Below, in pieces: positions 51,111 through 59,227 of a DNA stretch of 64,000 nt. The first letter of the stretch is position 1. Each line of letters starts with the position of its first letter. Source of the DNA: Terriglobus roseus (GTDB lineage: Bacteria; Acidobacteriota; Terriglobia; Terriglobales; Acidobacteriaceae). The stretch covers positions 3,162,001-3,226,000 of the forward strand of contig NZ_FNSD01000001.1 of the NCBI RefSeq assembly GCF_900105625.1, in the 5' to 3' direction. The position numbers and the translations under genes are program-made. The notes below the pieces were generated by a model. It was not told where the DNA came from, ran no database searches, and saw only the letters and a program-made list of their open reading frames with translations.

Positions 51111-51800
51111 ATGCGAGTTGTCATCTTCGGCGCCAGTGGCATGGTTGGCCAGGGTATTCTCCGCGAGTGTCTGCTGGACCCCGGAGTGGTTGAAGTGCTC
51201 ACGGTCAGCCGCAGTGCGCTCGATGCATCGGTCGACACGGCCGTCGACCGTAAGAGTCCAAAGCTGCGCGAACTGGTTCGGCCCGATGTCTTTTCAGACC
51301 TCGACTTCACGCCCATCGCCCGCGAACTGACCGGCTTCGACGCGTGCTTCTTCCCGCTGGGCGTCTCGTCGTTCCGCATGAAAGAAGCCGCCTACAAGCG
51401 CGTTACGCGCGACCTGACGCTGGCCGCGGCGCGTGTCCTGGCGAAGCAGAACCCCGCCATGGTCTTCCTCTACGTCTCAGGCGAAGGGACCGACGTCCGC
51501 AGTAAGACGATGTGGGCGCGTGTGAAGGGGGCAACGGAAAATGCGCTGCTGTCCATGCCATTTCGCGCGGCATACATGTTCCGACCGGGACTGATCCTGG
51601 CGAAGAACGGCATCCGGTCAAAGGTGGCCATCTACAACCTGCTGTATCGCGCGCTCTTGCCTCTGGTAGCGCTGCTTGGCCGCTTCCCCAAGCTGGCAAC
51701 CGACACGCAAACGGTCGGCCGCGCCATGCTGCGTGCTGCACGCGAAACGCCTGCGGAACGCATCTGGAACACGGCCGGGATCAATCGCCTGGGCCGGTAA
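51111..51800 (+). CDS. NAD(P)-dependent epimerase-like protein (atypical SDR)
   Basis: The 229-residue protein begins MRVVIFGASGMVGQGILREC, a Rossmann GxxGxxG motif. FFPLGVSSFRMKEAAYKRVT, FLYVSGEGTDVRSKTMWARV and MFRPGLILAKNGIRSKVAIY follow, as in HTATIP2/NAD(P)H-binding atypical SDRs. The usual Tyr-x3-Lys of classical SDRs is not obvious. The function is unknown. Its stop abuts the stop of asnS (convergent, no gap). Confidence 0.85.
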   Translation: MRVVIFGASGMVGQGILRECLLDPGVVEVLTVSRSALDASVDTAVDRKSPKLRELVRPDVFSDLDFTPIARELTGFDACFFPLGVSSFRMKEAAYKRVTRDLTLAAARVLAKQNPAMVFLYVSGEGTDVRSKTMWARVKGATENALLSMPFRAAYMFRPGLILAKNGIRSKVAIYNLLYRALLPLVALLGRFPKLATDTQTVGRAMLRAARETPAERIWNTAGINRLGR

Positions 51801-53150
51801 CTACGGGTAGATCCGGTTCAGCGTCCGCGCGAACGGAATTGTTTCGCGTACGTGATCCAGCCCGCAGATCCACGCGACGCAGCGCTCAATGCCCATACCG
51901 AAGCCACTGTGCGGCACGCTGCCATACTTGCGCAGATCCAGGTACCACTCAAATGCTTCCAGCGGCAGACCATGCGACAGGATGCGCTCCTTCAGCAGGT
52001 CATAGTCGTCCACGCGCTGCGATCCGCCGATGATTTCTCCATAGCCTTCGGGCGCCAGAACGTCCACGCAGAGCGCCTTCCGGGGATCCTTCGGATCGGG
52101 CTGCATATAGAAAGCCTTCACCTCCGCCGGGTAGCGATGCACCATCACCGGCCGGTCGAACTGGTTCGAGATGTAGGTCTCATCGGGCGCGCCGAAGTCA
52201 TCGCCATAGACATGCGGCTTCTCGATCAGGCCTTCGGCGAACGCCTTCTCCAGCATGGCGTGCGCATCGTCATAACTCACACGCGGGAAGGGTGCGCTGA
52301 TCTTCTCAAGCCTTGCAGCCTTATCGTCTGCGCCCGTGATTGTCTTCAGGTCGATGCGGTGCTTCTCCAGCACGCGTGTGACGATGTGCGACAGGAAGTT
52401 CTCCGCCAGCACCATCAGGTCATCCAGGTCGGCGTAAGCGACCTCCGGCTCGATCATCCAGAACTCAGTCAGGTGGCGGCGTGTCTTGCTCTTCTCTGCG
52501 CGGAAGGTGGGGCCGAAGCTGTACACCTTACCCAAAGCCAGTGCCGTGGCTTCGATATAGAGCTGGCCGCTTTGCGTCAGGTAGGCATTGCCTTCGTCGA
52601 AGTACTTCATCTCGAAGAGTTCGCTTGTGCCTTCGCAGGCTGCAGGTGTCAGGATGGGTGGATCGGTGCGCGTGAAGTCCTGGTCGTCGAAGAACTCTGC
52701 CGCCGCCCGCATGATGGTCGCGCGGACGCGCAGAATGGCCGACTGGCGCGGCGTGCGCATCCACAGGTGACGATGCTCCATCAGGAAGTCCGGACCGTGC
52801 TCCTTCAGCGTGATGGGGAAGGGCTGGTCAGCACGCACGGCCTGCTGCACCTTCACGTCTTCGACGTCGAGCTCAAAGCCCGAGGGAGCGCGCGAATCGG
52901 CACGCACCTTGCCCGTGACGGTCAGGCTCGACTCAAGCTGCAGATCCTTCAGCGTCTCGAAGACTTCGGGCGATACGGCAGCCTTCGGCACAATGCCCTG
53001 GATGGTCCCGGTGCCATCGCGAAAGATAGGGAACAGCAGCTTTCCGCTGGCGCGCAGGTTGTACAGCCAGCCGCGCACGGTGACTGTCTGGCCGACGTGG
53101 GTGCCGATGTTTGCAATGGACGTGATGGGGGCGCTGGATTCGGTGCTCAT
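51801..53150 (-). CDS. asnS: asparaginyl-tRNA synthetase
   Basis: The 449-residue class IIb synthetase has an N-terminal OB fold ([20 protein letters not shown]). Motif 2 is [20 protein letters not shown] with [10 protein letters not shown], and motif 3 is in [16 protein letters not shown] near the C-terminus. It charges tRNA-Asn directly. The gene is separate from aspS at 7.5 kb, whose AspRS has features of the non-discriminating type. No promoter was recognised. Confidence 0.96.
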   Translation of the reverse strand: MSTESSAPITSIANIGTHVGQTVTVRGWLYNLRASGKLLFPIFRDGTGTIQGIVPKAAVSPEVFETLKDLQLESSLTVTGKVRADSRAPSGFELDVEDVKVQQAVRADQPFPITLKEHGPDFLMEHRHLWMRTPRQSAILRVRATIMRAAAEFFDDQDFTRTDPPILTPAACEGTSELFEMKYFDEGNAYLTQSGQLYIEATALALGKVYSFGPTFRAEKSKTRRHLTEFWMIEPEVAYADLDDLMVLAENFLSHIVTRVLEKHRIDLKTITGADDKAARLEKISAPFPRVSYDDAHAMLEKAFAEGLIEKPHVYGDDFGAPDETYISNQFDRPVMVHRYPAEVKAFYMQPDPKDPRKALCVDVLAPEGYGEIIGGSQRVDDYDLLKERILSHGLPLEAFEWYLDLRKYGSVPHSGFGMGIERCVAWICGLDHVRETIPFARTLNRIYP

Positions 53151-53429
53151 GACACTGTTCAGTGTATTCCCGCGCGTATTCCTGCACTGCCACCGGGGCC
53201 AGCGGGCATGGTGTTATCAGGTGTTTGCGCACTCGGCGACGCGCAGGCAGTTGCAAAACAGGCGCTGCCCCGTAGGTGTTAGCGGTGCAACGTACAGGCG
53301 TAGGCGCCGATACACGAACGATATTTTGCGACACGCCTTTGGGCAATGGTTGCAGTAAGGCAAACAGGCGATTCTAAGTCTGTCAGGAGAGGGCACTGAA
53401 CCTCACCGGCAAAGCAACAGGAGACCAGG

Positions 53430-53519
53430 ATGCATGACTTATTTGTAGCAATTGCTTTTCTTACCATGCTGCTTCTTCCGTGCGTTGTCGCCACCCTCAG
53501 CGGCACCAGCGAAGTTTAG
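53430..53519 (+). CDS. 29-residue putative membrane peptide
   Basis: The ORF encodes MHDLFVAIAFLTMLLLPCVV followed by ATLSGTSEV, a single TM-length hydrophobic helix with short tails. GGAG lies 6 bases before the ATG, and a strong terminator follows 33 bases after the stop. The neighbouring frames do not read as protein. This combination makes it a probable small membrane protein in the otherwise empty stretch between asnS and the TIM-barrel gene (53151-53615). It may act as a regulatory subunit; this is unproven. Confidence 0.55.
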   Translation: MHDLFVAIAFLTMLLLPCVVATLSGTSEV

Positions 53520-53551
53520 ATCTTGGGCGCGAGCATCTGCTCTGCGCAAAG

Positions 53552-53596
53552 AAAAAAGGGCAACATGCGCCAAGCATGTTGCCCATTATTTTTTTG
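53552..53596. terminator. strong bidirectional terminator
   Basis: GGGCAACATGC (53558-53568) pairs with GCATGTTGCCC (53574-53584) around a 5-base loop. ATTATTTTTTT follows on the plus strand and a TTTTTTC run on the minus strand. It serves both the 29-residue ORF and the convergent TIM-barrel gene. Confidence 0.9.
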
Positions 53597-53615
53597 TCCG
53601 CTGACCGCCCTGGAG

Positions 53616-54464
53616 CTACTTCTGGCCTACCGGCTGCTCCAGCATATGAAATGCCGTCGCAGCGTTCGCGCTCATGGACTTCGCGTCAATCTCAGGCTCG
53701 TAGCGAATTTCCAGTGTGCCCGTAGGAGGCTGCTTCAGCGCTGCAATGCCTGCCCGAACCTCGTCCCACTTCACGGTTCCTTCGCCCGGCCAGCAATGCT
53801 CATCCTTCTCGCCGCCGTTGTCGTGCAGATGCAACTGCTTGATACGGTCGCCGAGGATCTCATAAGCTGCCGCAACACCACCCATGCCATGCAGATTCAT
53901 GTGACCCACATCAAGGCAAACGTTCACGGAATCCAGGTGGCCGATGCGCAGCATCTCCATCAGGTGTTCGGGCGTGGTCACGTCGTTGGGGAGGGTCTCA
54001 ATCAGCGTCTTCACACCCAGCGGTGCGGCAAATGCCTTGATGTGTTCGACGGCAGTCATCGAAATGTCGAGCGTGCGCTCGTTCCAGGTGTCGTTCGCTG
54101 TTCCCAGGTGCAGAACCATGCTGTCAATGTCGATCTGCTCGGCTGCTTCCAGGGCGCGCTTGACCTCATCCATCGCATCGATGCGGCGGGTCTTCTCAAC
54201 ATCAATCAAGTTGATGGACGGTGGCACGTGCTTGCTCCAGTTGGAGCCCCGGCCATCGAAGATGGGCTGGTGCAGGGTGGCGCGACAGTCGTTGCTGCGA
54301 AACCACTTCGCCAGCTCCTTCACCTCGGTGCGGTCGGCGTAGTCGAAGTGGTGGCGCGCCGCAAATAACTCAATCGACTGGGCGCCGGCGCCGACCATCG
54401 CATCCAGCAGGCCTGCGTGAAGTCGTTGTTGCAAGAACACGTGGGTACTGATGGAACGCTTCAT
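53616..54464 (-). CDS. sugar phosphate isomerase/epimerase family TIM barrel
   Basis: The 282-residue cytosolic protein begins MKRSISTHVFLQQRLHAGLL and has the AP-endonuclease-2-like metal-binding pattern: HLGTANDTWNERTLDIS, LIETLPNDVTTPEHL (Glu), VNVCLDVGHMNLHGMGG (Asp, His) and LHLHDNGGEKDEHCWPGEG. ATG 54464 is used; a double ATG lies upstream (54470). A sugar, inositol or DNA AP-site substrate is possible; none is indicated by its neighbours, though xth lies nearby. Confidence 0.88.
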   Translation of the reverse strand: MKRSISTHVFLQQRLHAGLLDAMVGAGAQSIELFAARHHFDYADRTEVKELAKWFRSNDCRATLHQPIFDGRGSNWSKHVPPSINLIDVEKTRRIDAMDEVKRALEAAEQIDIDSMVLHLGTANDTWNERTLDISMTAVEHIKAFAAPLGVKTLIETLPNDVTTPEHLMEMLRIGHLDSVNVCLDVGHMNLHGMGGVAAAYEILGDRIKQLHLHDNGGEKDEHCWPGEGTVKWDEVRAGIAALKQPPTGTLEIRYEPEIDAKSMSANAATAFHMLEQPVGQK

Positions 54465-54544
54465 CATCACCCAAAACGATAGCAGGGACGGCGGGGCAGC
54501 GGAGCATCAGCGATGGTTCGCGCCCCGCACGCTCGAAACGGCGG

Positions 54545-55363
54545 CTAGTGAGCAGGCAGTGTGCGGTCGATGGCTGCCTGCGCCAGCGGCGCCATGATGG
54601 CGTACCCGGCTGCCGTGGGGTGCACGCCGTCGAGAGCGGTGCCGGGCTTCATGCCACCTGCCGGTGTCGCCAGTGCCGTGTAGTAGTCCAGGTAGGTGAA
54701 GCCGTTGGCCGCGCAGTATTGCTGAATCCACGCGTTCATGGTGCGAATTTTCTCTGCCGGTCCAAGACCGCGACGCCATGGGTAATCGTCTGCGGGCAGC
54801 ACGCTGGCAAGGATGACCTTGATGCCGTGCGCCTTCGCCAGCTCCGCCATGGATCGCAGGTTATCCTGCGTGCTCTCGGCCGACGCGATACCGGTGTTGC
54901 CAGCAATGTCGTTGGTGCCTGCAAGGATCAGGACGGCTGCAGGCTTCAGTGCGATCACGTCCTGCTGAAAGCGGATCACCATCTGCGGCGTGGTCTGGCC
55001 CCCGATGCCGCGATTGATATACGGCTTGCCGGGGAAGAACGGGACGGTCTTATCGCGGTGAGACCAGCCGTCCGTGATGCTGTCGCCATAAAAGACAACG
55101 CGACCCGGCTCCGTAGCCGCCAGAGTTTTATTCTCTTCGCGATAGCGCGCAAGCTGCGCAAAGTCTGCCAGCTTCGTTTGCAGGCCCTTGATCTCGGCGG
55201 GTGTCAGCGTCGCCGGATCCTTTGTCAGAACGGGGTCGATCGGCTGCGGTGCGGACACAGCGGTTGCTGCTGGTGCTGGAGCGACAGTGGTCGTGCTTTG
55301 TGCGCTCAGGACGAGACAAGAAGTGAATGCAGCTGCCGAAGCGATGGCGAGAGAACGAATCAT
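54545..55363 (-). CDS. secreted SGNH/GDSL hydrolase
   Basis: The 272-residue product has a signal peptide (IRSLAIASAAAFTSCLVLSA, then QS). Block I is RVVFYGDSITDGWSH with the nucleophile Ser. Block II contributes a Gly in RGIGGQTTPQMV, block III is LILAGTNDIAGN, and block V supplies the Asp and His in LDGVHPTAAGYAIMAPLA. It probably deacylates lipids or polysaccharide esters in the periplasm. A longer ORF reading to 55417 lacks support. Confidence 0.92.
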   Translation of the reverse strand: MIRSLAIASAAAFTSCLVLSAQSTTTVAPAPAATAVSAPQPIDPVLTKDPATLTPAEIKGLQTKLADFAQLARYREENKTLAATEPGRVVFYGDSITDGWSHRDKTVPFFPGKPYINRGIGGQTTPQMVIRFQQDVIALKPAAVLILAGTNDIAGNTGIASAESTQDNLRSMAELAKAHGIKVILASVLPADDYPWRRGLGPAEKIRTMNAWIQQYCAANGFTYLDYYTALATPAGGMKPGTALDGVHPTAAGYAIMAPLAQAAIDRTLPAH

Positions 55364-55429
55364 GAAGCCGATACCCCTGTGGTTCGCAAGTGTACGAACT
55401 CGAGCGCACACATGCAACGCCGCGTCGCG

Positions 55430-56203
55430 TTACGCCAGGGTTACCAGTAGCGGCGTATGGTCGCTCGGCTTCTCCTGGGCCCGCGGCGTCTTGTCGATCT
55501 CGCATGCGGTCAGGCGCGGAGCAAGCCCCGGCGACAGCAGAAAGTGGTCGATGCGGATGCCGCGATTGCGCTCAAACGCCTGCCGGAAGTAATCCCAAAA
55601 GGTAAACGCATCCCTGGTATCGGGGTAGAGCGCACGGAATGCATCGACAAAGCCCATCGCCTTCATTGCGCGATAACGGTCACGGGGCTCCGGCTGAAAG
55701 AGCGCGTCACGCAACCAGTTCGCTGGCTTGTCGCAATCGATGTCTTCCGGAATCACATTGAAGTCGCCGCCAATGATCGTCGGGATTGGATCGTTTTTCC
55801 AAACCATCATCTGCTGGATCAGCCGATCCATCCACGCCAGCTTGTAGAAGAATTTCTCCGTGCCCACAGGATTACCGTTCGGCAGGTAGATGTTCACGAC
55901 GCGCAGCTTCGTAGGCATATCGAGGATGGTCTCGAGGTAGCGCGCATGGGTGTCTTCGTCATCCCCCGCGAGCTTGTTCGTGACCATCTCAATCGGCAAC
56001 CGCGAAAGGATCGCGACACCGTTGTAACTCTTCTGCCCAATGGCGACCGACTCATAGCCAACGGCGCGAAATTCCTCCACGGGGAACTCGAGACCCTTCA
56101 ACTCCTGCAGCAGCAGAACATCCGGCTGGCGCGTCTCAAGGAAAGCCAGCGCATGCGTCATCCGCGCGCGGATCGAATTCACATTCCAGGTTGCAATAAC
56201 GAT
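55430..56203 (-). CDS. xth: exodeoxyribonuclease III, apparent ATC start
   Basis: The 257-residue enzyme cleaves AP sites and digests duplex DNA from 3' ends. The conserved N-terminus IATWNVNSIRARM (catalytic Asn) and LLLQELK (Glu) are followed by SYNGVAILSR, IIGGDFNVIPEDID (Asp, Asn) and SDHTPLLVTL (Asp, His). No ATG, GTG or TTG exists in frame before TWN; a TAG lies 8 codons further up. ATC at 56203, 8 bases after AAGGAG, gives MVIATWN, the normal family N-terminus. Starting at the first GTG (56182) would delete the catalytic Asn. Confidence 0.92.
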   Translation of the reverse strand: MVIATWNVNSIRARMTHALAFLETRQPDVLLLQELKGLEFPVEEFRAVGYESVAIGQKSYNGVAILSRLPIEMVTNKLAGDDEDTHARYLETILDMPTKLRVVNIYLPNGNPVGTEKFFYKLAWMDRLIQQMMVWKNDPIPTIIGGDFNVIPEDIDCDKPANWLRDALFQPEPRDRYRAMKAMGFVDAFRALYPDTRDAFTFWDYFRQAFERNRGIRIDHFLLSPGLAPRLTACEIDKTPRAQEKPSDHTPLLVTLA

Positions 56204-56399
56204 GGCCAGTTCTCCTTGCGTGCGCTATCAGGATAACGGCTTGCTCGGTGAGGCATCGTCCAAGGCCCAACAAACCATCTTTAGCGTCCGACGATCCTGA
56301 CGCCTGACCGCCGCCGATCCGGGTGACGAATGCTTCGACGATGCATCCGCATAGCTTTAGCTGCTCGAACATAACCTTTATTGCGTAGATCTATCCGCT

Positions 56400-56464
56400 C
56401 GGAAGGGCACAGCTTAAGCTGTGCCACAACGACCCCACAAAAAGCCGGCTTTAGCCGCTGAGGT
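56400..56464. repeat. left REP composite of the transposase locus
   Basis: Two elements occur. CGGAAGGGCACAGCTTAAGC begins a palindrome (56400-56425). Then GCCGGCTTTAGCCGCTGAGG occupies 56444-56464 and overlaps the stop codon of the transposase gene. The inverted equivalents lie at 56904-56923 and 56942-56967. Confidence 0.85.
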
Positions 56465-56891
56465 CAGCTTGCTTACGATGCGCCGACGACCACGGATAGT
56501 CCCCGAGATCTTCGACCAACCGTCGCGACACGGGATTCTGCTCGAGGTAAGTCTTCCGTGCAAGGTAATCGATACGGTCGCGCACGCGATGATCCGCGAA
56601 GCCACGTTGCCAAACCGGCGAATGCTTGCCACCCGCATGGTGATATCGCTTGGAGAAGCCGCCCTTGATGCACTGCATCGCTCGCTCCAGCGTAACCGTC
56701 GGAGTCAGGAAGACGTGAAGATGCTCCGGCATGATGACAAAGGCGTGCAGTTTGTAGATGGACCGGTAATGCTGCAGGACATCGAACATCAGCTGCGCGG
56801 CGGTGTCCCTCTGGAAGACCCGCTTCCGTTCCGCGCATACGGCGGTCACGAAAAATGTACCTTCCTGACTGGTCCTCGTGGGCGCGGACAT
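56451..56891 (-). CDS. REP-associated tyrosine transposase (RAYT, IS200-like)
   Basis: The 146-residue protein has the IS200/Y1 fold: TFFVTAVCAERKRVFQRDTA, the HUH-type motif MPEHLHVFLTP (His-x-His), FSKRYHHAGGKHSPVWQRGF, then the catalytic-Tyr region YLARKTYLEQNPVSRRLVED with DYPWSSAH. It is a single-copy domesticated type (RAYT) thought to recognise REP palindromes as single-stranded DNA. Inverted REPs immediately flank it on both sides, and the left REP provides its stop codon. Confidence 0.92.
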   Translation of the reverse strand: MSAPTRTSQEGTFFVTAVCAERKRVFQRDTAAQLMFDVLQHYRSIYKLHAFVIMPEHLHVFLTPTVTLERAMQCIKGGFSKRYHHAGGKHSPVWQRGFADHRVRDRIDYLARKTYLEQNPVSRRLVEDLGDYPWSSAHRKQADLSG

Positions 56892-56903
56892 CGCGAAAGC
56901 TCA

Positions 56904-56967
56904 ACCTCAGCGGCTAAAGCCGGGATTCGAACAAGAGTATTGGCACAGCTAAAGCTGTGCCTTTCCG
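56904..56967. repeat. right REP composite of the transposase locus
   Basis: ACCTCAGCGGCTAAAGCCGG (56904-56923) and GGCACAGCTAAAGCTGTGCC (56942-56961, followed by TTTCCG) are the reverse complements, in mirrored order, of the left composite. The inner element starts 13 bases from the transposase start codon. Confidence 0.85.
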
Positions 56968-57232
56968 TGCAGCGAGCAGCGTGCCCAATGGAAGCGATGT
57001 TGACGCAGGAAGCTGTGCTCTTTCGATCAAAGACATCAGTCGACCCAGCTGAAGCTGCGCCTTTCCGTGCAACGAGCAACGTGCCCAACGGAAGCGATGT
57101 TGACTCAGGAAGGCGTGCTCTTTCGAGCAAAAACATCAGTCGACCCAGCTGAAGCTTAGCCCTTCCGATCAACGAGCATCGTCCCTCACGACCATCCGAC
57201 TGAACCCATGTTGGCACAGCTAAAGCTATGCC
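56961..57232. repeat. 100-bp tandem repeat plus solo REP
   Basis: Two adjacent copies with a period of exactly 100 bases start at 56961 and 57061, both with CTTTCCGTGC and both containing GGAAGCGATGTTGAC and ACATCAGTCGACCCAGCTGA. A partial third copy begins near 57162. Another REP core, GGCACAGCTAAAGCTATGCC, lies at 57213-57232. The whole 404-base interval 56892-57295 is repeat DNA and carries no gene. Confidence 0.85.
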
Positions 57233-57295
57233 ACACCGACCGACTGCCCTTCGCCGAAATCAGTAATCCCGATTTGGATCCGAACAGGGCAAACT

Positions 57296-59071
57296 TCAAT
57301 ACCCGCTCGCCTTTCCAAAGCCCTTGCGGGTGTCATGTCCGCCGAGCAGTTCGCCTGTCTTCGGATCGACTGCGATCAACTCGCTGTCGCCCCAGATGCC
57401 GGGGTTGTGCTCGTCGAACTCGCCGGATCGTTTGATGTTGTAGCCGTCCGCCTTCAGCACCTCGCCGGCGGCAGCTGGGAAGCGCTTCTCCACCTGCAGT
57501 TCGTCCGGCAGGTACTGGTTGTGAAAGCGCGGAGCGTCCGCTGCTTCCTGCACATTCAGGCCGTTATCCAGCACGCTGATCAGGTCGTTGGTCACGGTCG
57601 AGATGATGGTCGGTCCGCCCGGCGATCCAGCGACGAGCACAAGCTTGCCCTTCTTCGTGACCACCGTCGGGGTCATCGCAGAGAGAGGCCGCTTGTGCGG
57701 TGCGATCGCGTTGTTCGGTCCCTGGATGAGGCCAAAGCCGTTGGGCACGCCGACTTTGCTGGTGAAGTCGTCCATCTCGTCATTCATTGCGAAGCCGAGA
57801 CCCTTCACCACCACACCGGAACCGAAGTAGAAGTTAAGCGTGTAGGTGTTGCTGACGGCGTTACCATCTGCATCCACAACGGAGAAATGCGTCGTCTCTG
57901 TGTGATCGGTGACGCCTTTCTGTTTTGGAGGTTCGGGCATGAAGCCCGCGGGCCGGACCAGGTCCTTCGACAGGCTAGCCTTCACCGGGTCAATCGTCTT
58001 GCGCCATGCCTTCGCGTACTTGCCATTGCTCATCTCTTTTAAGGGCATCTTTGTGAAATCGGGATCGCCAAGGTAATCACTGCGATCCATAAATGCGCGG
58101 CGAAAGGCCTCTGTGATCAGGTGCACCTGTTCCGGAGAGCGGTCGCCGCCCATCTTTTTCAGGTCATAGCCCGTGAGAATGTCCAGGGTTTCGAGCAGGA
58201 CGATACCGCCGGAGGACGGAGGAGGCGCCGTCGTGATTTCGTAGCCGTGATAATGACCTATCAGCGGCTTGCGGTCCTTTACCGAGTAGCCTTCCAGATC
58301 GGCCCTGGTGATGGTGCCGCCGCCGGACGCCATCTCTGCCGCGATCTGGTCGGCCATGTGGCCGTGATAAAACTCATTCGGATCGGCGGCGATGCGCTCC
58401 AGCGTCGCGGCCAGTTCGGGCTGCCTGATGACCTCGCCTGCCTTGTAGAAGTCGCCGTTCCGCTGGTAGATGCGGTAGCCCTCAGCGTTCTTCTTCAGCA
58501 GTGCCGAGTGCCATACATTCAGCTCTTCCTCGGTACCCACAAAGCCATCCCGCGCCAGTCTGATAGCGGGTTGCATCGCCGCTTTAAGTCCCAGCTTCCC
58601 AAAGTGCTGCTCTGCATAGGCCATACCGGCAACGGTCCCAGGTACGCCACTGGCTGCGTAGCCCTGAATGCTCATGCCTTTGGTGACGTTGCCGGTTTTA
58701 TCCAGGTACATGTCACGACTTGCAGTGGCCGGTGCCTCTTCGCGATAGTCGATGAAGTGCGCCTTGCCATCGCCCAGCTTCTTCGCTCCTGTGGCATGCG
58801 CCGGCTTGATCAGCATGAATCCGCCACCGCCAATGTTGCCCGCCTCGGGAAAGACCACGGCCAGCGCGAAGGCCACTGCAACGGCTGCATCCACCGCGTT
58901 GCCGCCCTGCTTTAGAACGGCAAGGCCTGCGTCGGAAGCTTCATGATGCACGCTCACCACCATGGCATGCTGGGCGCGTGCGGGCGGCGGTGTTGGCAGT
59001 GTCTGAGCCCAGCAGGTTGCGGCCAAAGACAAGATCGACATGACGGCACAAGGCCGGGCCAACGCATTCAT
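57296..59071 (-). CDS. ggt: gamma-glutamyltransferase
   Basis: The 591-residue precursor has a signal peptide (NALARPCAVMSILSLAATCW) and the Ntn-hydrolase pattern. The autocatalytic site is in DHTETTHFSVVDADGNAVS, with Thr393 the likely nucleophile after self-cleavage. NIGGGGFMLI and VPGTVAGMAYAE are family motifs in the large subunit. GGT transfers or hydrolyses gamma-glutamyl groups, for example from glutathione, in the periplasm. The upstream region contains only the MHYT kinase on the opposite strand. Confidence 0.95.
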   Translation of the reverse strand: MNALARPCAVMSILSLAATCWAQTLPTPPPARAQHAMVVSVHHEASDAGLAVLKQGGNAVDAAVAVAFALAVVFPEAGNIGGGGFMLIKPAHATGAKKLGDGKAHFIDYREEAPATASRDMYLDKTGNVTKGMSIQGYAASGVPGTVAGMAYAEQHFGKLGLKAAMQPAIRLARDGFVGTEEELNVWHSALLKKNAEGYRIYQRNGDFYKAGEVIRQPELAATLERIAADPNEFYHGHMADQIAAEMASGGGTITRADLEGYSVKDRKPLIGHYHGYEITTAPPPSSGGIVLLETLDILTGYDLKKMGGDRSPEQVHLITEAFRRAFMDRSDYLGDPDFTKMPLKEMSNGKYAKAWRKTIDPVKASLSKDLVRPAGFMPEPPKQKGVTDHTETTHFSVVDADGNAVSNTYTLNFYFGSGVVVKGLGFAMNDEMDDFTSKVGVPNGFGLIQGPNNAIAPHKRPLSAMTPTVVTKKGKLVLVAGSPGGPTIISTVTNDLISVLDNGLNVQEAADAPRFHNQYLPDELQVEKRFPAAAGEVLKADGYNIKRSGEFDEHNPGIWGDSELIAVDPKTGELLGGHDTRKGFGKASGY

Positions 59072-59227
59072 TCAAAACCTCACCGCAATTTGTGGCAGAA
59101 CTGAAGAATAACGCGCAGGTATACAGTCCTGTAACCCTGATGGGGTACAGAGCAGTGCGGCTCGCAGAATCGAAGCCGCGTCTTACTACCTGCCGCACTC
59201 TCACTGTGTACAGAAAGCAGAACCACA

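Noticed and set aside
56935-56945. GGGATTCGAAC resembling a tRNA T-arm
   Set aside because: No acceptor or anticodon stem pairs around it; it belongs to the right REP flank.
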